From Liolophura sinensis (Eukaryota; Mollusca; Polyplacophora; Chitonida; Chitonidae): a stretch of 64,000 nt of DNA. Location: assembly GCF_032854445.1 (NCBI RefSeq), contig NC_088301.1, forward strand, positions 12,274,281 to 12,338,280. Reading direction: 5' to 3'. A model generated the notes under the pieces. It was not told the DNA's origin. It ran no database searches and saw only the letters and a program-made list of their open reading frames with translations. Shown in pieces: positions 13,050 through 24,430 of this stretch (position 1 is its first letter; every line of letters begins with the position of its first letter). Both the position numbers and the translations under genes were made by a program.

Positions 13050-15245
13050 GGTCACCATTCAGTGCACAAGTTTCCGTACTCACCAGTTCCCGTATTCACC
13101 ACCTCCTTTACTCACCAGTTCTTGTACGCATCATTTCCTGTACTCACCAGTTCTTGTACGCATCATTTCCTGTACTCACCAGTTCTTGTACGCATCATTT
13201 CCTGTACTCACCAGTTCCTCAAATGACCAGTTCTTGAATTCACCATTTCCTGTATACTCCTTATTCCCTCTGTCAGAAATACTCCGAGTACATAATACTC
13301 CCAGTATAATCAACATCCATTGTATTTACTATTCCGTGCATTCATGACTTGCTCTACCGATATTCATTTATTCTTTGTAGGGCAATGTCAGCATTAACTT
13401 TACTCACCATTCCTTCACTCACCATTCCGTTCACTCACCATTAGATATATTCATATAAAGGAATATTTGCTCTTTCTTAGAACTTATGACTCATCATTCA
13501 GTCTACTCACCATTCCCTGTTCTCAACACTCCATGTGTTCAAAATTCCCTGTGCTCAAAATTCCCTGTGATAAACATTCCCTGTGCTCAACACTCCTAGT
13601 GCTCAACATTCCTTGTGCTCAAGATTCACTGCGAGGCATTTCCTGTTATCATCATTTTGTGTTCAGCATTTCAAGTACTCAACATTCCCTTCACTCATCA
13701 TTCCCTTCACTCATCATTCCCTTCACTCATTATTCCCTTCACTCACCAGTCCCTTCACTCACCATTCCCTTCATGAATATTTGATATGCTCATGTAAAGA
13801 GAAAATGTCCCTTTCTCAGAACTTACGACCTATTATTCAGTTTGTTCACAATTCCCTGTATTCACCATTCCTTGTGCTCAAGATTCCCTGTACTCGACAT
13901 TCCCTGCGCTCAACATTCCCCGTGCTCAGCACTTCACGTACTCAGCATTCCCTGTGGCCTTGTATATCTATCGCTAGGGCACACAAAGTGTGGGATCCAA
14001 TCCGCTCTCACTTCTTGTGACCATAAAAGGTCTAGCGTCCTGTCCTGTAATGGACATTTGCTGTACCCAAGACTCGTTATTTTTGCCAGCCCCTGTATTG
14101 GACATTTGTTGTACTCAAAACGCGTTATTTTTGCCAGACCCTGTAATGGACATTTGCTGTACCCAAGACTCGTTATCTTTGCCAGCCCCTGTATTGGACA
14201 TTTGCTGTACCCAACACTCGTTATATTTGCCAGCCCCTGTATTGGACATTTGCTGTACCCAAGACTCGTTATTTTTGCCAGTCGCTGTAATGGACATTTC
14301 CTTCATTCATTATACATTTCAGTAGACTTCACTTCATGTTTTCACAATCCATGCGCTCAGCACGTCCTCTACTCACCATCCCCTGCACCCATATTTTCTT
14401 GCTCACCAGTACCCAACACTCCATATATACTTATTTGTCCTTTCCCTGACCGAACATTTCCTGTGCTCAAAATTCGGTGTACTCGCCATTCTGTACGCGC
14501 ACCATCCTGTATACCCACCATTTTGTGTTGTCACTATTCCTGTACTCGGTATTCACTGTACTAAGCATTTCCTGTACTAAGCATTCAGTGTACTCACCAT
14601 TCCATGTATTCAGTATAATGTGCACTCACTGTCCCGTGCAGTCAGCATTCAGATTACTCACCATTCCGTTTACCCATGCATTTAATTGGGTACTTATCCC
14701 TCTTCTCATAATTTCATGACTTTCTCTCATATCTGGAGAAGGGTGAGAACTGGAAAACATTTTTTCGTTTACCCCCCAAAAATAGCGTGTTTAAAATAGG
14801 TGCTTAAACTTCAGTGTACTCGTCAATCCGTGTATCAGCCATTGTGTTTACTCACTATTCCGACACTCGGTACTCAGGCCCGCTGTACTTAGCATTCAAT
14901 GCACTCACCTTTGAGTGTACTCACCATTCCATTTACTCACAACTTCGTGTACATAGCATTCAATGTACTCACAACTCCTTTCACCAAGCATTCCATGTCC
15001 TTACCATTCACTGTACTCGCCATTTAGTCTTCTCACAACTCTATTTATGTAGCATTTAGTGTACTCATCGTTCAGTGTACTCACCATTCTGTGAGCTCGC
15101 CATTGCGTGTACTCACCATTCAGTGTGCTTACAACTTCGTATACGTGGGATTCGGTGTACTCACAACTCACGCTTCATTAATTCAGTGTTCACGCCATCC
15201 AGTGTATTTACCATTACCTTTAGACATCATCACCGGCATTTAACA
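13050..15245. repeat. Large degenerate 16-bp satellite array with higher-order structure
   Basis: The basic unit is 16 bp, about TGTACTCACCATTCC plus one base. It covers about 2.2 kb with variants such as TGTGCTCAACATTCCC and TTCACTCATCATTCCC. A 48-bp higher-order block sits at 14047-14300. Larger duplications are visible: 13443 onward resembles 13782 onward (offset about 339 bp), and about 14690-14812 resembles about 15230-15372 (offset about 558 bp). Three units make 48 bp, so frames stay open with a 16-residue peptide period. The several 60-240-codon frames here are products of the repeat. Confidence 0.92.
14047..14300. repeat. 48-bp higher-order repeat, 5 copies plus a partial copy
   Basis: Exact 48-bp spacing with unit starts at 14047, 14095, 14143, 14191, 14239 and 14287. 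Each unit begins GTAATGGACATTTGCTGTAC or GTATTGGACATTTG and ends near TTTTTGCCAGCCCCT. It equals three 16-bp units and is much more homogeneous than the surrounding array, so it amplified later. Both strands stay open across it, giving a 16-residue peptide repeat of the MDICCTQDSLFLPAPV type. Confidence 0.93.
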
Positions 15246-15372
15246 GGGTACTCATCTCATTTTGCATAATTCCATAACTTACTCCCACATCCGAAGAAGT
15301 GAGAGTAAAGATCTAAAAAAACATCTTTGGGTTTACCCCATAAAATATCGTTTTGGAAATAGGTGTTGATAT

Positions 15373-16900
15373 TAAGTATATAAATAATTTTAGGAGCGGA
15401 AATTGCCATTTTCCATGGCCAATCTTCGATTAATCGTCAGCTCTTGTTAAATGTAAGCCCCACGACCTGCAGATGTTAAGTGCGGTGGCCATAAATAGAA
15501 CAGACGGATTCGTGTTTGTACTGGAGTGGATGAAGCCTACTTAACACCCAAACAAAGGCGCTAAAAGTTAATAACATCCCGACTGGTGCGGAACGTTAAG
15601 ATTGCGATTGGCGCTCTTTAATCGCCAAATTCATTGATTGTATGGTAATATCCCGGCTAATGTATCTTATAAAACGCGTCGAAGGGAATTTTTAGTCCGC
15701 CCAAATAGACTTTAAAGGGAACGACCGGTCACATTCGGCTACAGATGCAGTCCTACTTTTAGTAGCAGCCATTAGCTCTCTCTCCGACCCCAAGCCTCCA
15801 TTAAAGGATCAGCTGCGATGGTGACATTAGGGGCTAAACGATAGATTTGGAGAGAAAAGTCTGAGGTTTGTGCTATTTCTTTGCCAATTTCTCCGTGGAA
15901 ACGAGATTCAGCGAAGCCCTGTTATGCGCCTGATTTAGCTACAGGCGTGAAAGCGACTCTGGGTAATGACATGAAGGCGAGCCAATGGGGAAAGGGGTTT
16001 CCTAACCTTATTATCATTGGGACTCCCTCATCGTTTAATTTTCTCTTCTACCACAGTGTAATGTGCCTCACCCAGCTATATTTGTCGATTATGTTTTAAC
16101 AACAAAAAAAAAGTTGGTAATCAGCCTTGCTTTGCTCCTTGGGCCAGCGGAGAATTTTGTCTTGTTACTCTTTTTATTGAACTAGACTATTTCTCTGATA
16201 TGGTAATTTAGGGTATGTTTGTGACAATGTATTTAGCCAGGATGAGATTCCTGTTCTTAGTGCTCGTTGCTTTTTTTTCCCCTTTCCTCTTTCATCTCGG
16301 TCACCCCGCTCATGTGGGAAGGGATAAGACGAAATGGCGGCACGGTTTAGAGCCCGGCATTCCGGGCTTTGAGAAATGGACAACATTTACGACCCAGGAA
16401 AGTTACTGGCCAAAATAAATTGCCTCGTTACCATGGCAACCGAAATCCAATTTAACGTTTGCGACAGAGAAATTGGACTGAAGGCATGTCAGAACGTAAT
16501 CACATCAGCGGGACTGCGGGCTATTCATACAGACTACCGATAGACTCAGCTTAGCCCAAGGCTTGAAGACAGGCCAACCGGTTTTCCAGCAAATTGCCTT
16601 CAGATTTCGCTTAACCCTTTCCCACCCCAAAACAGCCTGATAATTATGAACAATCACCGGGAAAAAGACCAATTAAGCCCCATAGAAACATACATCATGG
16701 GTGTTCTTGTGTACCACGTGATATAGCGGAAATGAAATCGACAGATTGCGTTTTCAGAAAAGCACGTTTCTGCGCAGAATGTATTTTTAGGAAAGAGAAT
16801 AAAATGGCGCAGATTATTTCAACAAACAGCTAATCTCCGTTCCGAGTTTACTCCGAAGTCTTTATTTATTGCGGGGATTTTTTCTTTTGTATAACCCCGT
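15373..16900. promoter_or_regulatory. Candidate conserved regulatory block with an RFX X-box
   Basis: Repeat-poor, GC-balanced sequence after the satellite. It holds a palindromic X-box GTTACCATGGCAAC (16427-16440), a TCF/SOX-like AACAAAGG (15552-15559), a CAGCTG E-box in GGATCAGCTGCGATGG (near 15810) and several CCAAT/ATTGG and TTAAT motifs. The open frames inside are short and unrecognised. Enhancer function is an inference from composition and motifs. Confidence 0.3.
16427..16440. promoter_or_regulatory. Perfect palindromic X-box (RFX site)
   Basis: GTTACCATGGCAAC is two RFX half-sites, GTTACC and GGCAAC, separated by AT. It matches the canonical X-box arrangement. RFX factors drive ciliary and neural genes in animals. 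The site is seen; occupancy is unknown. Confidence 0.5.
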
Positions 16901-17320
16901 CTTGATTAGCATAGGATCCCGTGTAAGACGTTGGCCACAGCACATACCTTAAACTAACATCCTAGAAAGATGGGAGCCGCTGTACCACAGTTTCTCTCTC
17001 TCTTGATGAGGCAAATTGAGATCGTCCTAAATGTGGTGGACCTAATTCGCAATGGCCAACAAACCTGTACGTGTAATTTTTCACGCAGATTTCTCATGAT
17101 ACAGCGAATATTACTGTTTTTCGCTATTTGGTGATGTTTACTGTTAGAATATCAAAAAAACAATATATATAAATAAATTAAAAAATAAATCAAATCTGTC
17201 TCATAATTTTATTATCTGTATAACATTTAAATACCAGGATTTCCTCCACTGACACAAGTGATGTTTCATTCAGTTAGATATAAATTTTGTCATTACATTT
17301 GATATTTCACACCCACGGCC
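16901..17320. other. Non-coding, AT-rich
   Basis: Contains short A/T runs near 17150-17200. Nothing else was recognised. Confidence 0.45.
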
Positions 17321-17470
17321 CAGTTGCTCTAAAATGTATTAGAACTTAATCTCGGTATTAACTTTAGTCCAGATTAAAGTACAATTAACTTTGTATTCGG
17401 ATGAGACTGGTATTAAGATTTAAATCAGGCTTTAAAAATCTTAACTTTAATACACCAATGAACAACCGAC
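17318..17470. repeat. Possible MITE-like element with a GGCCCAGTTG end
   Basis: Begins GGCCCAGTTGCTCTAAAATG, then has repeated TTAACTTTA and TTAAGATTTAA blocks, some in inverted order. The opening resembles the GGCCCAGTTTCACAAA end of the element at 23615. The far end is not clear. Confidence 0.35.
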
Positions 17471-17544
17471 TGCAGACACCATGACACCGAACTCAGCGGA
17501 ATGGTGCCATAATGCAAGTTTAGTCAACGTTAACATTTAATTTC

Positions 17545-17642
17545 TACGTCACGCAACAAGACGAAGTCATACAAGACGCCATGTACGACGTCACGCAACA
17601 AGACGACGTCATACAAGGCGTCATGTACTACGTCACGCTACA
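17545..17642. repeat. 42-bp tandem repeat, about 2.4 copies
   Basis: Units hold ACGTCACGCAACAAGACGA and a GTCATACAAG block. The unit gives CRE-like TACGTCAC and GACGTCAT motifs several times in 100 bp. Confidence 0.85.
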
Positions 17643-18940
17643 TAGACATGGGTTATTTTTTCCACCCCTCATTCGAAAAGCATTAATGATATTTAACCTC
17701 CACTGTACAATATCCTCTATTTATTAAACTAGCAAATGATGACTTAATGATTTTATCTCATTCGAGCGAGGTTATAACCAAAAGCCACACCATACTTAAG
17801 ATATTAAAATATTTCTAAGTATAGCTTTGTTGTAATACCAACAAAATATTCAAAGAGATGCATGATTCAATATTTCGGTTTTATTTAAACCATTTTTACC
17901 GTATCTTTTGTTGGAGTTACCACTCCCTACATTCTGAAGCTTAGCAGTGGAAATGGAAATGAAAGATTTCTGACAGGCGTCATAACAAGTCAATTAATAA
18001 TGTTTTAACTTTTAATTGTCACCATTAGCTTTGGCAAATTTAAGTGAAATAATATCTGCGATTCCTTCAGTTGAAAGCTGATATAGGCTACGAGTGTATA
18101 AAATGGGTTCATTTGAAAACACTTTTCAACATTAACAGAACACAGATTGGGAAGGGGCCATTGTGAAATTGGTAAAAAAAAATGAGTTTATTTTCATACC
18201 TTTGTTATAGCTATAATTTGGGCCACACTTTCTTCTGAGTTTTAGTTCATGCATGTTTATTACTTTCTCAATGAATATTAAACATATTACAAATAGCAGC
18301 CTATGAATATTATATACATTTGTTGAATTAAGTCATCACATGTTATTCCGTTTTACTTTTAGCCATTTGTATTGTGTTTTACGACACCCTAAGGAATATG
18401 TTAGTTTACTTACTTAACTCGGGTAAGGTTCTTGAGGGGGACAAACCGAGATCATTTTTGCTTCGGTGCCTACCATATAAAATGAAACGTTTCGATCATA
18501 GGCCATATAAAGGTAAGCACTAGTCAGTGGCATTTTCGAAATCCGTGGTGTGCTTTTCTTGTCGCGGTTTACGTCTATTTCTATGCACATTATTCATTAT
18601 GTCTCATCAGATGAGCATCAGACGCATGGCGTTGTTATCCACATAATTATCGAGAAACCAATACTGATTAGAAATAATATAACTCCTTGAATGCATGGAA
18701 GCCATTTTATAACTCATTGTTGCAGCATTTGTGAAACGTACTTGCCAGTAACAAATTATTCATGAACTGAATTATGGGATAAAAAGACCCAAAAGAAACA
18801 TTCCTATTCAAATGTTTTGCGGGCCTCTCCTCATGCTGTTCATTCATTGACCTTAAGCACATTTTCTCTCTTTTGTTATGTAAACTTTTCTTTTCTTATG
18901 TTTCTTAACTTACTGAATTGTATTCTGTTTATAAACTGAT
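17643..18940. other. Non-coding, AT-rich
   Basis: No coding frame or repeat recognised. A possible diverged SINE 3' end (GTTTTACGACACCCTAAGGA) occurs near 18375. Confidence 0.45.
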
Positions 18941-18947
18941 TTGCTAA

Positions 18948-19190
18948 ACGCAAAAAATTAATCTGTTAATTTTAACGGAAAGCTTGTCTTAGTGATGCTA
19001 GAATGTATTCTGTTATTATCACATAATATACTGTGTTATATTCCTGTCAGTTTAATATAATTATTATCTTGAGTAAATAGAATATACGTGTTATATTTAA
19101 CAGAATGATCTGGTGCAATAGCAGAATACATTCTAGCATCACTCAGGCAACAGAACTTTTGTTAAACTTAACAGATAAATTTTTGAGTAT
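18948..19190. mobile_element. MITE-like palindromic element, copy 1
   Basis: Long imperfect terminal inverted repeats face each other. A 21-bp perfect inverted match lies at 18992-19012 and 19122-19142 (GTGATGCTAGAATGTATTCT on the left). Outside it both arms continue through an ATCTGTTAA and TTTAAC block to A/T-rich ends (AAAAAATTAATCTG and CAGATAAATTTTTGAG). There is no transposase frame, so it would be non-autonomous. A second copy is at 54583-54840. Confidence 0.8.
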
Positions 19191-19930
19191 ATTGACCTTT
19201 GTTGTGTTTATAAATTGTGGTTTGTAGACACTGTAGACGTTCCTGATCATGACGTAATAACTGCTGAAACAGAGAGTTACAAAATGTCTTCAGTTCTCAA
19301 AGTTATACTTAATTAATTAGTTAGGCCAGTATAGAAGGGAGGTAACTTTGATCAGAATGATGACAAACAGTAGTGAATGTAAGATTACTTCTCTTTACGA
19401 CAGCAGCACTATGCAGAACATAATGTATTTGACTCACAACTGATGGAGTTCTCATTGACAGATTAACTGTTTGTCGTTTTACGAACATAGATTAAAAATT
19501 TACAATTTTTTTACGAAAGTTTAAAATCAGTTCGCATAAATTAGAACGCATATATTCGACATGACTATTTATTATATTTATCACAATGTGGTTTCGAGTG
19601 ATGCCAGGAAATGTGGTATTGTAATACATGGCATGTTACATGTACACACAGACAACACAATTGCCCGTTACATCAACAGAATTATTCTGCTGAAATTAAC
19701 AGAACAAGTCATGTCATATAACATAACACTTTGTTACAGTAACATAATCTATTTTGCCATGAATCAGAAAATATGTCATCCTGTCAACTTAACATTACTC
19801 TTCAGGGTGTGCATATTTTGAGAACAAACCTCACATACATTGCTAAGTCATCCAGCCAAGAAGTATTCGTCTTTTTTTGCCAACAGTCACCAATATACTA
19901 CATGACGTCTATATATATATCCTGCCCAGT
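19191..19930. other. AT-rich, perhaps related to the MITE
   Basis: Phrases such as AACAGAATTATTCTGCTG and AAATTAACAGAACAAGTCAT near 19675-19710 resemble MITE inner sequence but do not form a clear element. Confidence 0.3.
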
Positions 19931-19954
19931 TTGGTTGCAGGTTCGTTTCTGCAC

Positions 19955-20270
19955 ATATAATTAAGACGTACAGCATAGAGAGAAAAACCGGAGTACATGG
20001 GGACGGCAGTGTGCTAGTTGGCAAATGGTCACACGTAACCGATTAAATACGGCCTCTTGCCAGTTTACCTCATTTAAGGTTTTTTTTCTAAAAGTTCGTG
20101 CAAATACATAAATAGCAGCAAATGACACGCCCTGTAGCATCATGATTTAAGCAGAATAAGGTAAAAAATGAGGTGATGTTAACTGCAATTTATTAGACAT
20201 CACTGGACTAGAATTATTCAAAACTCCGTGTTATCACCACATTTAACATACAATAACATTAAAACAATGC
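19955..20270 (+). repeat. Dispersed repeat family A, longest copy
   Basis: Opens with AATTAAGACGTACAGCATAG and runs through GGTCACACGTAACCGATTAA, CCAGTTTACCTCATTTAAGG, AAATAGCAGCAAATGACAC and GATGTTAACTGCAATTTATT. The copy at 26625-26850 shares these blocks in the same order. It has no coding capacity or clear terminal repeats; a MITE, Helitron or SINE-like origin is undecided. Confidence 0.7.
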
Positions 20271-22654
20271 CTTTTTCAGAAACGTTTTTTTGATACCAAT
20301 TTTGTCTTGTGAGTCCTGTTATGAGGACATTGTTGCAGGTGTCTTCATTTAGGCCTTCAGCAGGCTTGGAGTCATTGAACTTTAAATACAATTTCCTCCA
20401 AATAGAAACATCAGGCAAAAAATACTTCTTATTACTGGTGGTTTTATAAGAGAGCATGGTTGGAATAATGTTGAGAATTGCCTCTGTGTAGATTTAATTT
20501 AAGCACTCCGCACCTGCGTGTTATGTTCACACATTTCATAAAGCTAATATACCTGGCATTACCACTGAAATATCTATCAGCGTTGATTTATATTCGTACG
20601 TCCTCGTAATAAAGGTGAAAAGAGAAAGCCTTACACTGCAGATGTTTCAGATATCGATTGCACCATACACGTACAGTAATGAAAATCTCTACACTAGAGG
20701 CTATAAAAATAGAAAAAAAAAGTAATGTTTAGACATTATGTAAGAATGTGTTATTGTTATCTTAATGTGTTACGATAACAAAAGCAGTCAACAGTTCTCA
20801 ACGACTGTACTGAGGAATCGGTTTGTCATTGCCATGTAATGTACACACTTTTGGAAGTAGGCTTGCTTACATGCAGATAGTCGTAAACATAACAGTGAAT
20901 GGGGTTAAAGCTGTGTGCATTTTGGGAGAGCTTTTATAAAATGTGTTAAGTGACCTAGCTCTGCAGTTTACACAGCGATTTTGTCCATCTTTTTATTGGG
21001 GAGAGCATTTACTATAGTGAACACTATGTATAGATACGCATGTCATGTTCGCTCTCCAATAATTTGGTATTCTGATCTCTGATGAAAGAGACACATGCAG
21101 AAGATAAATCGGTAAATCAATAGCTGATGAGAGGGTGGATGACTGTCTGAATGAATGAAGCAATAAACACAACATGTCTGAAAAAAGGTTTAGGAATAAA
21201 TCTACACCGATCAATTCGTCCTCGAGACTCAGTAATTAACACACTACAATCGGTGCGCAATCGGCAAAATGTAATCACGAATTGCTGAGAACTTCTTATA
21301 CAATTTCTTCTCAAATGTTCAGGTCCCGGTAAATTGATTTATTCAAATCCACTGACGCAGTCTGACTCACAACGACACATTCTAACGATACACTAGGCAC
21401 ATTTCCGTATCGATGCCGTTGGTGACAAATCGTTTTTGCATGATATGCAAATTTTTCGTCAGCTGGAAAACAAGTTCCCGTAATGAATTTTTAGGTAATT
21501 TGCTCGTGTTGCTGCGCAAACGCTAGATGCATTTATTTGTCTTTCTCCTTCTTTGAATTCTTTTTTTCTTCAAGTTTGGCTAGGGGCGATGTCACTTTGA
21601 GCAGTCAATGTGCTATTATCTCAAGTGATATACACTTATTTACATTTGTCATTGTACCATTAGTCAAAGCTTGGGCTTATCTTAGGATATGAAATAGATC
21701 ACCGTCCGCTGAATTTAAAAGTTATTATTTCTGCAATCCTGAGACGAAAAATTCTGAATTTCGAGTAAAACACAATGGGAGACTCAGGCACCCTACACAA
21801 AGAGGTTCACACGATGCTGTACTGTACTGTACATCCTCTGGGTGCGTTACAAACACATATACCGATGCGTGTGGCATACAACAGGACAGAACTGAGTACA
21901 TAGCATTGGATCGCTCTATCAAATAGAGAAGGAACTTTTACGAGTTCCACAATGTTAAACCAATTAGAAATAATTTTTGTCTATATTTTACTTGAACTCA
22001 TGTTAATCTATGCGCAGGACACAATGACATATTATTTATGCCGTTTGGGTGAATATTTTAAATTTGATCTTATTCTTGATAAAAGACTGATAGCTCATTT
22101 TTATTTGTATATACTAATCAGTTTTATTTCAAAGAAAGTGTTATTCCACGGAGTGCAGCGTTATTTTGCAAGTACACAGACATATGTATGAATCCTCTAT
22201 TAAATTGGTTTTTGTGGCAAGAATTCGATTTTAAGAAATTCTGAGTTACTGAAGAACGTTTTTAATTACATCTACTGTGTGTGGTTTGAACTAAAGACTT
22301 GTCTGTGGTGATTTCCTTCTTTACTGAACATTTCCATGATAATATTTTACAATCATCTACATCACAATTACCGCGTCAGTTCTGCTGCTTTTTGACTTTT
22401 CCGATTACAGGTGTATTTTATCGTGTCAAACAGGAAGTAAATATTATAATTACAAACGTTTCTTAGCAAAATTTGAAAGTAAGTTGGGTTACAGTCCATT
22501 TTTACACAGACATATAAACAGCTTTATTCTAACTGTAGAATTAACGCCAGTTGCGTAGTAACACAAGCAAAGTACTGTAAAGTATAACATCGTCTTATGT
22601 TTATTGCAGACACACTACCGTTAAAGTATAAAATATAAGGTATAAAATATACTA
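20271..22654. other. Non-coding, AT-rich
   Basis: Short unrecognised frames only. Confidence 0.45.
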
Positions 22655-22670
22655 TAATTAAAGACGTACA

Positions 22671-22672
<2 letters not shown>
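22655..22672 (+). repeat. Repeat family A leading-edge fragment abutting a TA tract
   Basis: AATTAAAGACGTACAGCA is joined directly to the (TA)n tract. It matches the opening of family A at 19960 and 4216 almost base for base. Confidence 0.6.

Positions 22673-22752
<80 letters not shown>
22673..22752. repeat. (TA)n microsatellite, about 80 bp
   Basis: Pure AT/TA dinucleotide repeat with a single G at 22721. The overlapping minus-strand frames of alternating Tyr and Ile are artefacts. Confidence 0.97.
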
Positions 22753-22755
<3 letters not shown>

Positions 22756-23611
22756 ATATAAAATAATAGAAAATAATAAAAGTTTGAAACTGCAGTTGGA
22801 ATATAACAGAATGTAGAAAGTTGACAAGGCATTTTATTAATTTTTTCCCTGTATATATGTATCAACATCATGTCCACGTGAACTTTTAGTATTTATATAT
22901 TATATTTAATTTGTAGATCTACCACATTTGTCTGCGTAAAGTATTTGCAGGAATTTCTTTGTCCTAAAATACAGCAAAATAGTATGTGCACAGGTACAGT
23001 CATTTTATACACTGTAGGGCTATTTTAATTCGGGAGGAATGGGCTTGGGATTCATTTATACTGCTATAGTGTTATTGCTAGAATGTTATGGAAATTTCAT
23101 GTTATAAAATTACTGTAGGGACTAATTTAACGAAATGACCAATGTTTTGATTTAGAAAGGAAACTAACAATTGGAGTGAAAAAGGTGTGTTACGCTGTTG
23201 AAGTAAGATTGATGTAAGTCGACAGGCTGTGTTTGGGGCCAATTTGTCACGCCTGAAAAAAATTAACTCTATCTAACAGAAAGAGCTAAGATCTCGCGTT
23301 GCACCTTTATTAGAGCGTTATTTTGTTGTAAGTATAGGTAAGTCCGATCATCACTCCACCTTACAGAAATGTACAATACAGAATTAGAAACCATAGCTGA
23401 AAATATTTTGACCAAATTTTGCTGGTGTTAGCTTGGCTGTCGGAACACCGTTTCAAGAACAGCACTGAGCTAAACCTGATTGATAAGTTCGTATAATCCT
23501 GAGGTATCACACGCAGGATTAACAGTGGTCAAATCACTGATCCCAAGAGAGATCTTGTATCACGTATAAGGATTAACAGTCCACACGATTAACATTGTCT
23601 TCTCCGAAAGA
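22753..23611. other. Non-coding, AT-rich
   Basis: Nothing recognised. Confidence 0.45.
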
Positions 23612-23755
23612 CTTGGGCCCAGTTTCACAAAGATGTCGTACATGTATGATAATAGCACATACAGGACAATGGAAGGGTAACAGTGACGTACAAAATATCC
23701 TACGACAAATGTACAATAAAAAATGTGTAACGCCGTTTTGTGAAACTGGATTTAG
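23612..23755. mobile_element. MITE-like element with CCCAGTTTCACAAA terminal inverted repeats
   Basis: The left end reads GGGCCCAGTTTCACAAAG (23615-23632) and the right end TTTTGTGAAACTGGATTT (about 23736-23753). Together they form imperfect inverted repeats around about 140 bp. GGCCCAGTTTCACAAA-ended foldback elements are, from memory, common in marine invertebrate genomes. No transposase is present; open frames on both strands are by-products. Confidence 0.75.
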
Positions 23756-24083
23756 ATGTATGCATTCGGTTATAAAGTACTTCAGGGCTAGAGCTAACAT
23801 TCATTACTGCAATGACGGGTACTGCACGTGATATCTAATACAAATATCAGTAGATAATGCTGATGTATGCATTTTATTCAAAATTATTTCACTTAAATAA
23901 AATGTGTTTGACTTTGACAAGTGGAAAAGGTGGACAAAGTGCATGCAGCATGGATTCACGGTGTCGCAACAAAAGTGACTGAAATCTTAGCAGTCATAAA
24001 GGCTGTGATGACGTTTGTCATTGTTTACACTCTCTATATTTGTGTGTTACTGATTCTGGTCTTTTTATTCATTTTTGTTAGTT
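23756..24083. other. Non-coding
   Basis: Nothing recognised apart from short chance frames. Confidence 0.45.
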
Positions 24084-24100
24084 GGGGGGGGGGGGGGGGG
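24084..24100. repeat. Poly(G) run of 17
   Basis: Seventeen consecutive G on the + strand, followed by TGGAGAGAGAG. It is a potential quadruplex-forming tract and also a likely site of assembly length error. Confidence 0.95.
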
Positions 24101-24430
24101 TGGAGAGAGAGAATCTAAAACTATAAAATATAAAAAGAATTTTTTTCACAGATTTTGACAGATTGTTCTTACTCTGTTTTAACGAACCGTCAGTGGCAAG
24201 TAAGTATATGCCTCATACAGATTCATAATTTCCGGTAAATTTTGAAGCACGACAGTGGGACGTGTTTTTCTCCCAACAACATCAGTAAATAACTGTTCTA
24301 CAAGGTTGTCGAATTGAAAATAAAATAAAGTAATCAATTTATTTTTTTATGATAACAGTAGAAGCAGATAAAAATATAATTCCACAATTTTAAGAAATGC
24401 CCTTCTCTTCAGTACTGGTACATATAAAAC

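Noticed and set aside
13041-15269. Frames up to 240 codons with Cys/His/Pro-rich repeats, like a secreted repeat protein
   Set aside because: The 16-bp unit gives a 16-residue cycle in any open frame. Several overlapping frames exist and no signal peptide or gene context is visible.
22524-22877. 117-codon minus-strand frame with a Tyr/Ile run
   Set aside because: The core is a (TA)n microsatellite. The same applies to frames at 33734-33916 and 47035-47244.
23573-23831. Overlapping 75- and 78-codon frames on both strands
   Set aside because: They lie over a palindromic MITE-like element, and inverted ends naturally give mirrored frames.
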